Shown here piece by piece: positions 38,201-49,690 of a DNA stretch of 64,000 nt. The DNA is from Perkinsus olseni. Its lineage: Eukaryota; Perkinsozoa; Perkinsida; Perkinsidae. The stretch's first letter is position 1, and each line of letters opens with the position of its first letter. Made by a program: the position numbers and the translations under genes. Location: the NCBI GenBank assembly GCA_013115135.1, contig JABANP010000218.1:1-64000 (forward strand), read 5' to 3'. Below the pieces are notes generated by a model, which ran no database searches, had not been told where the DNA came from, and saw only the letters and a list, made by a program, of their open reading frames with translations.

Positions 38201-40569
38201 ATGTCCTCTTCCTCCTCGCCTCATGACGACACACAGGGAACAGCATCATCTTTATTACTGTCTGTTCAACGTACCCTGGCTGACACCTTTACACCACCAG
38301 TGATACCACTACTGACATCAGCTCGTTGTCGTTATTATTCTTAACAGCAGGAGTAACAGCAGAATTGCTATCAGGTACTCTTAGAACGAGATGCAGAGAA
38401 AGCAAATATAACAGCATTTCTCAATAATAACAGCAACAAGAGTCCTAGGAGCTCCCCTACCCGATGCCTTTATGTATGTGGATGCCCGGGTACTGGTAAA
38501 AGTCTTACCGTACGTGTTGCTGTCCATGAATGGCTAACAACAACAACATCAACTACTAAAAGGAGGACTACCTCTGCTGCTGCTGGTGCTGGTGCTGGTG
38601 CTGATATTATTAATATCAACGCTATGGGGCTTAAGGATCCTACTGATATCTTTACTACAGTTGTAATAATAACCCTTACCACTCTAACGCGCACCAGTGG
38701 GCTACTTGTAGTTACGGCAAGAGACGGGATTACCAATTATAACACTGAATACACCGACTGCATCAGGGCCCTACGCTAGACCGCAAACAGCACCACCAGC
38801 AGCAGCGATGCAAGATACAATGAGGAGGAAGAATAGAAAGAATAATACTCGTACTTGTTACAGGGATAAGAAAGAAATACTCGAACAATCTGTATGATGA
38901 CGATGATGACGATGATGTTCGTCTTTATCATGATGTTTCTTAACAGATATCTGATATCATCAAAGTGATAGACAGAAAAAGGAGGAGGACCATCATCATC
39001 ATTGATGAGATAGATGCTCTATCCAACATCAAAGGTGCTGCCACAACAACTGCATATCTTGTTATAGTATCACCACCACCATCACCATCAGGTCCCTCTT
39101 ATTCTGTTAATAATAAACCCAGAAGAGCAGGAAGATCATCATCATCAGCTGCTGCTGTCGTCAGTCACAGTGGGGTACCTCCGACCGCTGTTGCTGATGA
39201 CGGTGATGATCTATCCTTGATACGACTATTATTCGAGATGAGCCAGCAGAGCTGTAAATTATCAATAATTGGCATTGCAAACACTGTTGATATCGTACGT
39301 CGCATATCGACCTACCCCAACTACTCTGTAATAATAACAACATCAACAACAACAACCAACGCGGTTCTGTTAGTACTTGAGTTGATGATGCTCTTTTTAT
39401 CAGTCCTCCGAATGCGAGCACGGTGGCAGTGATGATGATGATGATAAAGTTATAATACAGGAAGTAGTATTCAAGCCGTACACTCATCAGCAACTGAAGA
39501 GTATATTGAAGCAACGTTTGACAATATCTACTCAACACGACAAGGAAGAACGAATAGGAAGAGGGTTCCAAGATGCCGCATTGGACTTGGCATGCAGGAG
39601 GGTGAGGAGGGAACTAATAACTACTACGCGTTAGTAGCCTCATCATCATCAGGTTGCAGCGATACATGGCGACTGTCGTAAAGTCTTGGACGTCTGCCGT
39701 CATACCATCACCAATCGTATAGCTGACAGCAATGATAGTCAGGATGATGATAATAATAATAATCATGAAGTCACAGCACTAGATGCAATCAAGGTTCTAC
39801 CGCTGCTGCTGCTGCTGCTAGTGTTGGTGTTGTGATTATGCAGTTGTTTATCTTGGTAAGGTACTTGACAAATGCTATCGTAAAGATGATGAGATTGACA
39901 AGACGGTCGAATGTTTGCCTTTTCAACAGCAGGTCATCATCATGCATTGTTATCGCCTTGCATTCTGCTTGAGTATTATCCTGTCTATCAGGTTGTCTTA
40001 GCGTCTTGCCTCGCTGCTGCTGCTGCTTCGACTGGTGCTGCTAATCAAGATGGTGGGTCACTAGAGACTGGTATAGATGTAATTAGGGATCATCTCAATA
40101 GGTAGTATCACCAATAACAATAATAATAGGTATGTTATCATGAGTAGATACACTGAGTTGCATAAGATGCCTTCAGTGTCTCGTGAAGCATTCCATGACT
40201 ATCTACAAGCTATAGCAGTATGATAATGATGATATAACGACGGTTTGTCGATCTTGTCGATCATGGTTCTCTCAGGGTAATGGTTTAATATCAATCTCAT
40301 TATCAACAGCCACTAAAGGAGTTAAAAGGGTCCCTCCCCCTACCAGAAGGCGGGCTCTTCGGTCAAGACCACCACCACCTACTACTACGACTGGTCTCAC
40401 GATGAATGATCATAGCAACAATGGAGGCTTCATTAGGTGGGGCCATACTCTACCACTGAATAAACGTGTGCTTGTTAGGTTCATTGCACCTTTCGAATCG
40501 TTATTGCATGGTATATTATCGTATGGCAATAGACAGCATTTTGAGGAGTTTCTCAAACCATATATTTGA
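38201..40569 (+). CDS. CDC6: CDC6-like replication licensing ATPase
   Basis: AAA+ ATPase that loads MCM helicase at origins. The start at 38201 gives MSSSSSPHDDTQGTASSLLL. Then VLLERDAEKANITAFLNN; Walker A LYVCGCPGTGKSLTV; INAMGLKDPTDIFTTV; Walker B RRTIIIIDEIDALSN; sensor 1 LSIIGIANTVDI; VIIQEVVFKPYTHQQLKSIL; sensor 2 region AAIHGDCRKVLDVCRHTI; and a C-terminal winged-helix part with ECLPFQQQVIIMHCYRLAF, MPSVSREAFHDYLQAIA and VDLVDHGSLR, ending FLKPYI at 40569. A short N-terminus without a BAH domain favours CDC6 over ORC1, but the two are close. A low-complexity Ser/Pro/Ala insertion follows Walker B. Confidence 0.75.
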
Positions 40570-40943
40570 ATATGATATTACCCATTAATGAAGGTATATA
40601 ATGACCATTCTCGATAGTACCCGATATCGAAGTTATTTTATCATGCAGTTAGTCCATGTCTCCTCATTATCATCCACACCTTGTGTTATGTCAGAGTAAC
40701 AACATTTAAACTAAACATTCACAGAGACAGTGAAATATTATGATAAACAACATCGGCTGTTGAACAATCGTCGTTGTAATTGTACAAACATTCATCATCA
40801 TCTTCATCATCAACCAGCTAACTTCACTTTAACAACGCCACTGCTGTTTCGTGATTTCTTCTTATTCTTATTACTCCTCCCCTGTGTTGTTGTATTACTA
40901 GTAGTGTTACTACCAGAGTTACCTGCCAGCGATGCTCATATTA

Positions 40944-43552
40944 TCAACTTTCAACATGCCTACTACCGGTAGTGATAACTCTATCGAATGCTTCAGCAAC
41001 ATCAAATCCATCGTAATACCGTGATGATGATGGCGGTGGGGGAGCGAACTCTCTTTCTAATTCCTCTTCTGAATTTAAAGCTTCTTCTTCTGGTGTAAGA
41101 CGACCTGATAATAATTCAACTATCATACCAACATACCCCTCATCGACTACCAGTAGTAACCATCCTATAAGTGGTAGTAGTAGTAGGTATACCTCTTCCC
41201 ATTGATGATGATGCTACTATTGTAGTTGGTTGTGGCGGCCTTGACGATGATGATGATACAGTCTGATAATGATATCGAGTATCATCATTGACATTATGAC
41301 CAGTAGTAATAGTAGTAGCAGCTTACATCATTGATGCTATTGTTGTTGTTAGTAGTAGTGCGTGATGAATGTACTGTTGGGGCAGTGGATATTAATCTAG
41401 TAAACTCTTCCTTATGTATTCTGTCCTCGGCTTCTATTTTCAGTTTATCTTCCTTATGGGCCTTCCGTCTCTGTTCTTTCCGATATTTATATTTCCTATC
41501 GATTTGTGGTTTGAGCGCTTCGATTGTGGCATGTGAGAGCTTAGTAGGTTTGATAAAATCAACATCAACAATACTCGCAGTCGATCCTGATGATGAATGA
41601 GACGAATAATACTATCAACAACAAGAAGAACCCCTAGTTTAAGCGTTGTTATTATTACCATGTACAAGATGTGCCAATGATCTGTATTTCTTGCGAGATG
41701 CTATTGACGAGGTATCGTCAATGGCAACATCTTGAATGCTTACAACACGGCATCTTATCATGCGTGGTAATAAATACCTACCACCGCCACCATGATGATG
41801 ATGCTGCCGTGTTAGAATGATGATGAAGCAGCAGTTCTTACATCGAATCGAATGCATCAGGTTTACCAGTATATTCTACCATTAAACATTTAAACCATAA
41901 GGGATCAAGATACACATGACCTCCACCATATGATAATTGGTAGAAATACGCATTAGACGACGACGAAGATGATGATGATGGATGGGGATGGTCAGCAGCA
42001 TCGTTACTAGTACTAGTAGTAGTATTAACATCACTGCTGTTTGTATTAACAGCATGTTGTTGTTGATGATGATGATGATCGTTTTTCCTTCTCTCCTCTG
42101 CTTGATCGATTATAGCATTAGTAACAGTATCAGGTATTAATATACCATTATCATCAGCATCATCACCCCAGCATCCACGGTCATTACGATCATGATCATC
42201 AGCATTATCATGATGGTCCAATGATTCATCTTGTAATTGCTTTAATACATGATCTCGGGCCATATATACACCCATACATTCCAAATCGTCCACCCATTCC
42301 TCGTCTCTTATTCTATTATTCAACCTGTAATAATGATAATCATCATCATCATCATCATCACCCGTAGTAACTGTATCATTATCTTCAGATCGTCGTATTG
42401 TTATTACCGCTTCAACTCCCTATACAATAATATCCTAACTTCATCATCATTATTATCATCATCACCCACATTCACTACTCGAGAATATCTCCATCCAAAA
42501 TCCCTACCCTACACACAACAGCTATGCATACCCCTGGCAGGCGTAAATGCATGGGCTGTATATTTATTATGATCATCGTTACTACTACCATTCTAGGTGG
42601 GATCTGTATCTTGTTCTTCTTATCGTCATATCCACATTTATGATTGAATGATTTTTGTAATGTATCAGCATCGAAAGGACGGCATATACCATCGACAACC
42701 TCACACAGATTGAATGTTATAATCTGAAGAGGAATACAATCATCATCATCATTCCCCATGATGATGATGTTGTTGTTATTACATCACCACTTCTGGGTTT
42801 ACCATCCATTATCTCCATCCTCACCGGCTTCAACTCCCTCAATGTTATTGCAACATTACACACACAGCATTGCCCTATCAATAATAAAACTCATGAAAGC
42901 GATAAAAGCGACATGATGATGATGATGATGATTGTTGTTGTTGTTATTACTATAATCTTGTAAATAACGTAATGCACATGATAGACACATAACATGGCCA
43001 CATTCTGGTATGCGGGGTACATCCGCTGTACACAAGCATATCGGGCATATTGGTAATGATGATTTATCCCAGACTGTTATATCAACACCAACTACATACT
43101 TCCATGGTAGGAGATAATCAGGATCTATTAGGACCAGTAAGAGGAATAATGACCATGCGTGGCAGCAGGGTATCCTTACCTGCTAGCCTGCCATTCAACA
43201 TTTCAGTATTCTCTTGATGTAATCTATCATGTTGTTGTTGTTGTTTATTGCTGTTGTTATCATCATACCGCACCAAAAGACGGTATGTATGGGAGAACTT
43301 ACCAATCATCCTGTTCTTATAATATCGCCGTCCCTCGGATGATGATGACGAATGTTGTTGCTGCTGCCAACCATAGTAATAATAATAATCATTATAATAA
43401 TTACTATTATGATGATGTCGTTGTCGTTGTTGTTGTTGTTGTTGATTTGGTGTATAGGTTACGAATCCAGCAAGATCATTGGCATTCAACCAGTGTTTTG
43501 ATGATGATGATGATGATGATGAGGAGGAGGATGGATTACCCTTTCTGGACAT
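40944..43552 (-). CDS. RNF10-like RING finger protein
   Basis: The start at 43552 gives MSRKGNPSSSS with Ser and Gln runs and LNANDLAGFVTYTPN, resembling the RNF10 N-terminus. The RING is split by introns: VVGVDITVWDKSSLPICPIC, then VPRIPECGHVMCLSCALRYL, and (42.85 kb) CCVCNVAITLRELKPVRM. Downstream comes IITFNLCEVVDGICRPFDAD; then YFYQLSYGGGHVYLDPLWFK, equivalent to the YFYQ...LHP segment of RNF10; RMIRCRVVSIQDVAIDDTSS; and a charged helix RKYKYRKEQRRKAHKEDKLK. The C-terminus has LTPEEEALNSEEELEREFAP. RNF10 is an E3 ligase that monoubiquitinates 40S ribosomal proteins in animals; that function is inferred here from homology. Confidence 0.7.
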
Positions 43553-43725
43553 AATGGTTATACTGTTGTAGTAAGCATTACTCACCAGCAGCAGCAGAGG
43601 TAGTAGTAGTGGTGGTGGTATGATGATAATAACACAACATGATTTGAATAGTTATATCAAGTGACAATAAGAATAACAGCACATCTTCAGTACATCTACA
43701 CCACCTTCGTACAGCCTTCGTACAG

Positions 43726-44001
43726 TCATGCAGCACAGTTCATCATGTTCTTATTGTTATTCCTTTTTACTATCATAATCTCCTTCAAGCCATGCATTGA
43801 TGATGTGTTGTTGTTGTTGTTGTTGTTAGTGATATTATAACTACCTGGTCCAATATTAGGATATCTACCACTCGTTGTCAACTTTGTAAAGTCGGTACGT
43901 TTACCACCATACCCCAACTGCCTACAACAACTGCCGCTACTACTACTGTTATGATGATGATGATGATGATTATCCTGAGAAGGGCAGCAAACAGGAGGCT
44001 A

Positions 44002-44032
<31 letters not shown>

Positions 44033-44677
44033 CGTGTTACCTGTGGAGAACTACTCTGGCGGCCTCCTGATGATGATAGAGTTGTTGAGGAGTGTGATGA
44101 TATATTAAATCGAGGGGCCGTAGTAAAGGTACATCCCTTATCATTATGATTATACACAGGCAGGCCTCTACGAGTATTACCATGATGTCCTTGACTAAGA
44201 ATACTTATTATTATTATCATCATCACTCAGTGTATTGTTATTACATAGTTTTTCTGATTATCTTGTCACTATTATTATGATAAGATAAGTCCGTTAAAGT
44301 AGCATATATTCTCTTGGTCTCCTCCATACCACCATCTATCAATGGTAAACCAATACACCACTTTGGACCACCACTCTTGTATGATGATGATGTCGCAGTA
44401 GAATTATTATTATCATTGTTGTCGTCGTCATGATGATAATGTGATGATAATGTATCACTACTACATTGTGTACTGTTGTTATTACTAAACATACTACCAA
44501 ATGATGTGCGACCTGATGATGCTGATGATGATGATGATGATATAGATGGTAGTAGTGCATATCATGTACTCTCTACCTTTCAGTGTTAATCTAGAATATT
44601 TAATACCATCTATTGGTGATGACATCTTATTAACACTAGTACGATAAGTGTATGATGCTGGTCCAACTGAGGAGGAG

Positions 44678-44709
<32 letters not shown>

Positions 44710-45146
44710 ATCAGTTGTTGTTGGTGGTTATTACCTCTTGTATAACAAGTTTGTATATAATTAGGTCTATCACCATAACCACCAATGTTGTTGTTACTAC
44801 TTTTATTATCATATCTGCCATATTTACACTTCCCCTCCTCCTGCGGCTTCCTCTTCACATCATCAACCCAACCCATACTACTACCATCATACCTGCATTA
44901 TAGTGAGTAGTAGTAGTAGTATTGTTATTATCACCATCACCACCACTACCTCGATCCTTCTTGCTCCTTCCCACTGCCATGTTTGCTCTCTTGCCATCTA
45001 TTAGCCTTACCAAATGTTGATGATGATGTACTTATCATCATACCAGAATTCCTGCTCACTACCACTACTGATGACGATGGTGATACTCTATTATTGTTAT
45101 CATCACCATTAGCGTACATAACACCACCTTTGGTATTGCTCACCAT
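43726..45146 (-). CDS. SHIPPO / sperm-tail PG-rich repeat protein
   Basis: Exons from a start MVSNTKGGVMYANGDDNNN at 45146 to a stop at 43726. Repeat-like segments: SSSTFGKANRWQ (45.03 kb), YGDRPNYIQTCYTRG (44.75 kb), GNTRRGLPVYNHNDKGCTFT followed by APRFNISSHSS (44.1 kb), and GKRTDFTKLTTSGRYPNIGP followed by GSYNI (43.87 kb). The P-x-GPGSY pattern and F-G-K-A/R-x-R/P blocks are typical of STPGR proteins (ODF3/CIMAP), which sit inside ciliary doublet microtubules. Introns are rich in TTG/CAA and ATC repeats. Assignment is by motif only; length and exon joins are uncertain. Confidence 0.5.
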
Positions 45147-45309
45147 TTACTGCAAGATAAACTACAAATAGGAGGAGCATAATAAGGACGAGCATCATCC
45201 CGAGCTCAGATCGGGTCCTCCTTCTCATGATGCTTCGTTGTAGTGTACTATGATGGTAAAACATGTACAGAACAGCAGCAGCAGCAGCAGCATGATGATG
45301 ATGTACAGA

Positions 45310-46240
45310 GTATCACAACAACAACATTAGGAAAGGGTGATATTCTTCTTCTCGCTCGCCCTGGACATGCTTACCCCTCGGAGAAGGAGGAGTATGGATA
45401 TCACTAACAGCAGCAGCAGCAGCAGCAGGTATTGTTGTTAACTATTTCTATGACTCTCTCCTCATCATCGTTCCCTCATCCTAATGGTGGTGATAATCAT
45501 ACACCATCATCATCCTTCAGGATGGTGGAATACTACGCTAAAGTAATAGTAATATAATAACTACCTGGTAGTAGTAGTAGTAGTGTCGTGTGGTAGGAAT
45601 GTTATCATTGTCAACACCTATCACCGATATGGAAGGCGGCTGTAAATGAATGGAACAACACTCATCATCATCATCATCACCAGCAGCAGCAGCATCCTGA
45701 AGTAGTTCATTGGGTACAGAGGGAATGTTATGGTGATAATTGGAAAGCTGGTAAGGCGAGAGTAGACTGTGAATGTAGCATTTAGTACTAGTACTACTTG
45801 GTAGGTAAGGATAATACCTTATGTAAGATGGAACATGTTAATGCATTCCCTGACATAAGACTGTATCATGTATCAGGAGATGAGAATGGAACGGTATTAC
45901 ATACTTGGAAGTAGTAGCAGCAGCAGCACCCATACTCTATTATTGCGCTGTTGTTGTATGATGATGATGATGATGTCTGATCAGGTATGATGGTGAGAGG
46001 AGTGTACCCGGACTTCTAGGTTTTATCAATAAACATATATCTAATACGACTGTGGATGACGATAAAACAGTACATAAAGGAGTAAACAGTATAGGAGGTG
46101 TTCGTGTATCGGGGGGAACTGTATCATCATCGCCTACCATGCCGGTAATAGTAGTAGTGGTGGTGGTGATGAGTGTGGTGATGTTATTGTTAGGGAATAC
46201 TACCTACCACTTCAGTGAGAAGGATAATCCCACAGGATGA
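45310..46240 (+). CDS. PDI/thioredoxin-like single-pass membrane protein
   Basis: Exons read TTLGKGDILLLARPGHAYPS; then MVEYYAK (45.54 kb) which joins ECYHCQHLSPIWKAAVNEW (45.6 kb), a thioredoxin active site with CYHC in place of the usual CGHC; EVVHWVQRECYGDNWKAGKA followed by RVDCE; NTLCKMEHVNAFPDIRLYHV, including the conserved cis-Pro; YDGERSVPGLLGFINKHI; and a C-terminal transmembrane helix MPVIVVVVVVMSVVMLLLG with a 13-residue tail ending KDNPTG at 46240. Probably an ER thiol oxidoreductase or chaperone. The start codon and any signal peptide were not found, so the 5' end is approximate. The non-canonical active site may alter redox potential. Confidence 0.62.
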
Positions 46241-46466
46241 ACATGATAAACATGCATTGTATGCGTCTTTCATATGAATCGGACTTGTTTCGTTTATCAC
46301 GACGGTTGATAGTGTGATGATGATGATACAACTCAACTTCACGGGCATCATTGAGAAAACGGTTTGTTCGCTTTAATGTTGTTCTTCTTGTTGCTACTCC
46401 ACATCATCATCACATTAGATTCATCTACTACTACTCCGACGGTGATACAACGCTACGGATACCATC

Positions 46467-47356
46467 CTAAGCCAGCATGTGTAGATAACAATGATAACCT
46501 GATGGCATTACTACCTTATCCACAACTTTAATGGTAAAGTTACTCTTGTCGATGATGAACCTATTCTTACACTCCTAAAATACAATGATGATCATCATCA
46601 TAGTATGATCCCAGTAGTAGTAGGAGGAGGTGTTGTTGTTGTTATTACCTTAATGCATTGATTAATAGCATCAAGGCCTTCTTCTTGACTCATATCCTGA
46701 TATTATAGATCCTGCTCCTCCTGCTGCTGGTGGTATTAGTATTACCTTTTTGTATAGTTTATCGAGTAATCCTAGTACGAAATACGATGCATAACCATGA
46801 GCACCGCGGGTAATCTTCTGGCATGATGCTAGATAATCCATGTAATACAGGGATGCGCCTGAGATATGATACTAACAGGAATGATGGTTATGGTTATTAT
46901 TACTGCCATCTTTAGCATCAAAGCCACCAATCAACATATTAACTTGATACGGTCCTTTCCTCAATGCATCGGCTAACTCATTCCTAATACCAATACAATC
47001 GCATCACAACATCATCATCTTGTTGTTGTTGTCAGCACTACTACCTTGTAAAGTTGGCCAAAGCATGAGTGGTTAGTTGTACACCATTAACCAAACTATA
47101 TAGTTCCACATTACGAGAGATAAACTCCAAAAACTGGCAACTATCTGCCTGGGGTCCAGCAGCTAACATAAGAGTATTTCTCACTTCTACCTATTGTTGT
47201 ATTCATACTACTACTACCTGCAACTAACTTGTTACCATCCATCTCGTATATCTTATCCTCAGTTGTCTTGAATTTAACGATAGATTGTTCAACATGAGAA
47301 TCGGCGGCCAGAATAACCCAATCCTTACCAGCGATACCAAAGGCGCAATCAGTCAT
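46467..47356 (-). CDS. PSMB2: 20S proteasome subunit beta-4 (PSMB2 family)
   Basis: Non-catalytic beta subunit of the 20S proteasome (beta-4; human PSMB2, yeast Pre1). The start at 47356 gives MTDCAFGIAGKDWVILAADS, then VEQSIVKFKTTEDKIYEMDG. The next exons read FLEFISRNVELYSLVNGVQL, ALRKGPYQVNMLIGGFDAKD, LYYMDYLASCQKITRGAHGY with ASYFVLGLLDKLYK, EEGLDAINQCIKVI, and RFIIDKSNFTIKVVDK near the C-terminus. The order and spacing match PSMB2. As in that family the N-terminus lacks the catalytic Thr after a propeptide. The exact last residues depend on whether the GT at about 46,507 is a donor. It starts 153 bp downstream of the CIAO2 stop. Confidence 0.87.
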
Positions 47357-47509
47357 TAATGAAAAGGGAGATACACTAACATCATAAGGAGTATCCTGCC
47401 GCTAACGCCACCACCCACAACCCCAACAACAGCGCTGCGGCATGCTATTGATAAAATGATGATGAGAACAAATGATGGTGAAGGGATTATACAATAATAC
47501 AGGCCCATT

Positions 47510-48449
47510 CTAGTAGGCCCATTCGGTATCACATGTTGCTGTTTGAACTAATTCTAGTAATTGGGGATTCTCCATAGCTGCAGAGCATCGTTCTTTATCA
47601 TTCAGTTGTTTACTGATCTGAAATGATAACAAAGATGATAATGGGACGTATGAGTGGGGTGATGTCATTACAGCTTGTGAATCATTATGAGTACCATCCT
47701 TTATGTGAATTATTATCTTCCATGAGTTCCCAAAATCATTCACTAACTTACTTCTTATACCTGAGAAGAGTAGTAGTGTGACGATGATGGGCATGATTAT
47801 TACATAAGCCAATTAATGTCGCCAAAGAACAATGTTCAACTGTAGGTGTAAACTCAACTATCAAAGTGTTGCCCTTAACGCTCACACCTGATGATAAGAG
47901 TAATTATTATTGATGACACTTCATTATCATACAAATAATAATAATCTACTACTACTACCGTACTACTACTACCTGTCGGATAACAAACCCTCAACTGTGA
48001 TAGCGTCCATAGTGGATACTCAGGATCTTTGATATTTTTAATGCTGGCCCACACATCCATCTCCATACCTGTCATACTACTAGGTAATGGTAAATCATCA
48101 TCAATGTATCTAATGACAATGACAGCATCGTCGTCGTCGTCGTATAGCTACGTACCATCCCTACACTTTAGGTTGATATGGGTTCATATTCTTCTCATGT
48201 TCATCCTCCCGCAACACTTCATGAGGCTCCTCATCACCTTGTCGTCGTTCAATCGTTAATACACTGTTGTTCGCCGGGTGATGCTGCTGCTGCCCATCCT
48301 CATCATAAATCATCACAGTGGTAGTTGATATTAGATAATGATGGATAAACTATAAACCCAGAATAGTTCATGCCAATCATTTCCCACTGCTGCTGCTGCT
48401 GCTCGTCGATGATTTGCGGCGGGTTATCAAGAGTTACTCTAGAAAACAT
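47510..48449 (-). CDS. CIAO2: CIAO2 / MIP18-family cytosolic Fe-S assembly factor
   Basis: Component of the cytosolic iron-sulfur targeting complex (with CIAO1 and MMS19). The likely start at 48449 gives MFSRVTLDNPPQIIDEQQQ. Middle exons carry DEEPHEVLREDEHEKNMN and DVWASIKNIKDPEYPLWTLS followed by QLRVCYP, matching the D-L-I-R-x-I-x-DPEHP-L motif. The last exons give RSKLVNDFGNSWKIIIHIKD then GTHNDSQAV, and KQLNDKERCSAAMENPQLLE, the family's C-terminal signature. The start lies only tens of bases from the sharp transition into the GC-rich repeat block, so its promoter is probably within or next to mobile DNA. Confidence 0.82.
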
Positions 48450-49690
48450 CTTCACAGGTCCAGAGCCCCCCGTTTTGGTTAACATACAAAATAACGCATT
48501 TTGCAGGAACTGCGCATGTGCGATAGCGCACGCCGCCCAGTGCTACAATCGGGCTGTTCAATAGACAAGCCCCCCACAGGTCCTTACGCGTCAGCGTCGC
48601 GTGGGGGTGGCCGGCTTTGCCGGTAGTACCGGCAAGGAAAGGTACAAAATCCAAGGAAGCGCGTGCGACAGGGGGGCAAAAGCAACAGAAAAAAACTCCT
48701 GGATTGCGGGTGAAGGCAGGCGGGAAACCAGAAACCCCTCCCGAAACCGGAAGCAGGGCAACCCGATCCCGGAACTGTTACCCAAGTCAACCAGAAACCC
48801 GAACTGTTGCCCAGGTAATGCAGATCCCTGAAAACGCTTCCTTGGATTTTGTACTTCTCCCTTGGATTTTGGGAATTACCCATAATAATATCTGATGATG
48901 ATGCCATACCAGTCAATATGTCCGACCGAAATCAATAATGAGTGATCCGCGAGTTTCCCGCAGCTAAGGGGTAAGTCACCGCGGACCGCGGTTATCGCGA
49001 TGAGGGCCGCCCTAGCAGGTAGACCTTTCCAAAAGCCAGGAACGTGGCGCTGTAGACGTCCCCCAAAGTCTCGAGTGCTACAGGAGCGGGAAAAAATCAG
49101 GCTTCAAGGTAACGGTAGGGCGGGTCCACCAAGGCGGATCAAGGCGGATGACTTTGGCAAGTCGCGGAGCCGGTCGAAGCCTTAGAGCAGGAAGACGTGA
49201 TGACTAATTCATGTATTGCTCGTTATTGAGGAACGTTCCAATCTGAGGCTATATTCAGTAAGATATTAGGTATTCCTGTACGCTGCGTCTCGCAACTCGT
49301 ACCAGTTGGAGCTAGCACTAAGAAAACCCGATATTCAAAAAATTATTTGAGGGGGCTGTAGAAGTGGAACAGTACAGGTGGCGAGAGCTACTGCCAAAAC
49401 CATCTCTCTCTCGCTCTGGACCGTATTCGACCAGGCGACAGACCAACAACCGGCAGGCAGATGACTCATAAATTATGAGGTCGGGCCCCGACCGTCGGGG
49501 TACGCAGGTTGAGTAACTCAGCACAGGAGACCAGCACTGGGCTGAGTTTGTTTGTTTTCTCCAAACCGCTCTACTTTACTCTCAGGTCTTCAATCCGCCT
49601 CTCCCACAGATTCCTATCTTGGGCATTGGCTTGCGACGGGTTCGCCGCCCTTGAATCCTCTGCAACGAGGTCTATCCGGGTGTATCGCGA
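48450..49690. other. GC-rich repeat-type DNA without recognised genes
   Basis: Beyond the 213-bp inverted-repeat element I see no coding sequence here. A palindrome CCCCGACCGTCGGGG lies near 49,490, and a pyrimidine-rich tract (CTCTCTCTCGCTC) near 49,405. The sequence resembles the following mobile block in composition. Confidence 0.4.
48642..48854. mobile_element. Short element with 20-bp perfect terminal inverted repeats
   Basis: GTACAAAATCCAAGGAAGCG at 48642-48661 is repeated as its exact reverse complement at 48835-48854. The 213-bp unit between and including the arms is GC-rich and has no ORF of its own. A second partial copy of the arm core (CTTGGATTTTG) follows at about 48,860. The structure is MITE-like. 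No target-site duplication was evident. Confidence 0.6.

Noticed and set aside
38470..38736. Minus-strand ORF over the CDC6 Walker A exon
   Set aside because: Antisense to a conserved AAA+ exon.
49480..49500. Palindrome CCCCGACCGTCGGGG as a terminator or origin
   Set aside because: Short, in GC-rich DNA, with no U-tract or associated gene.
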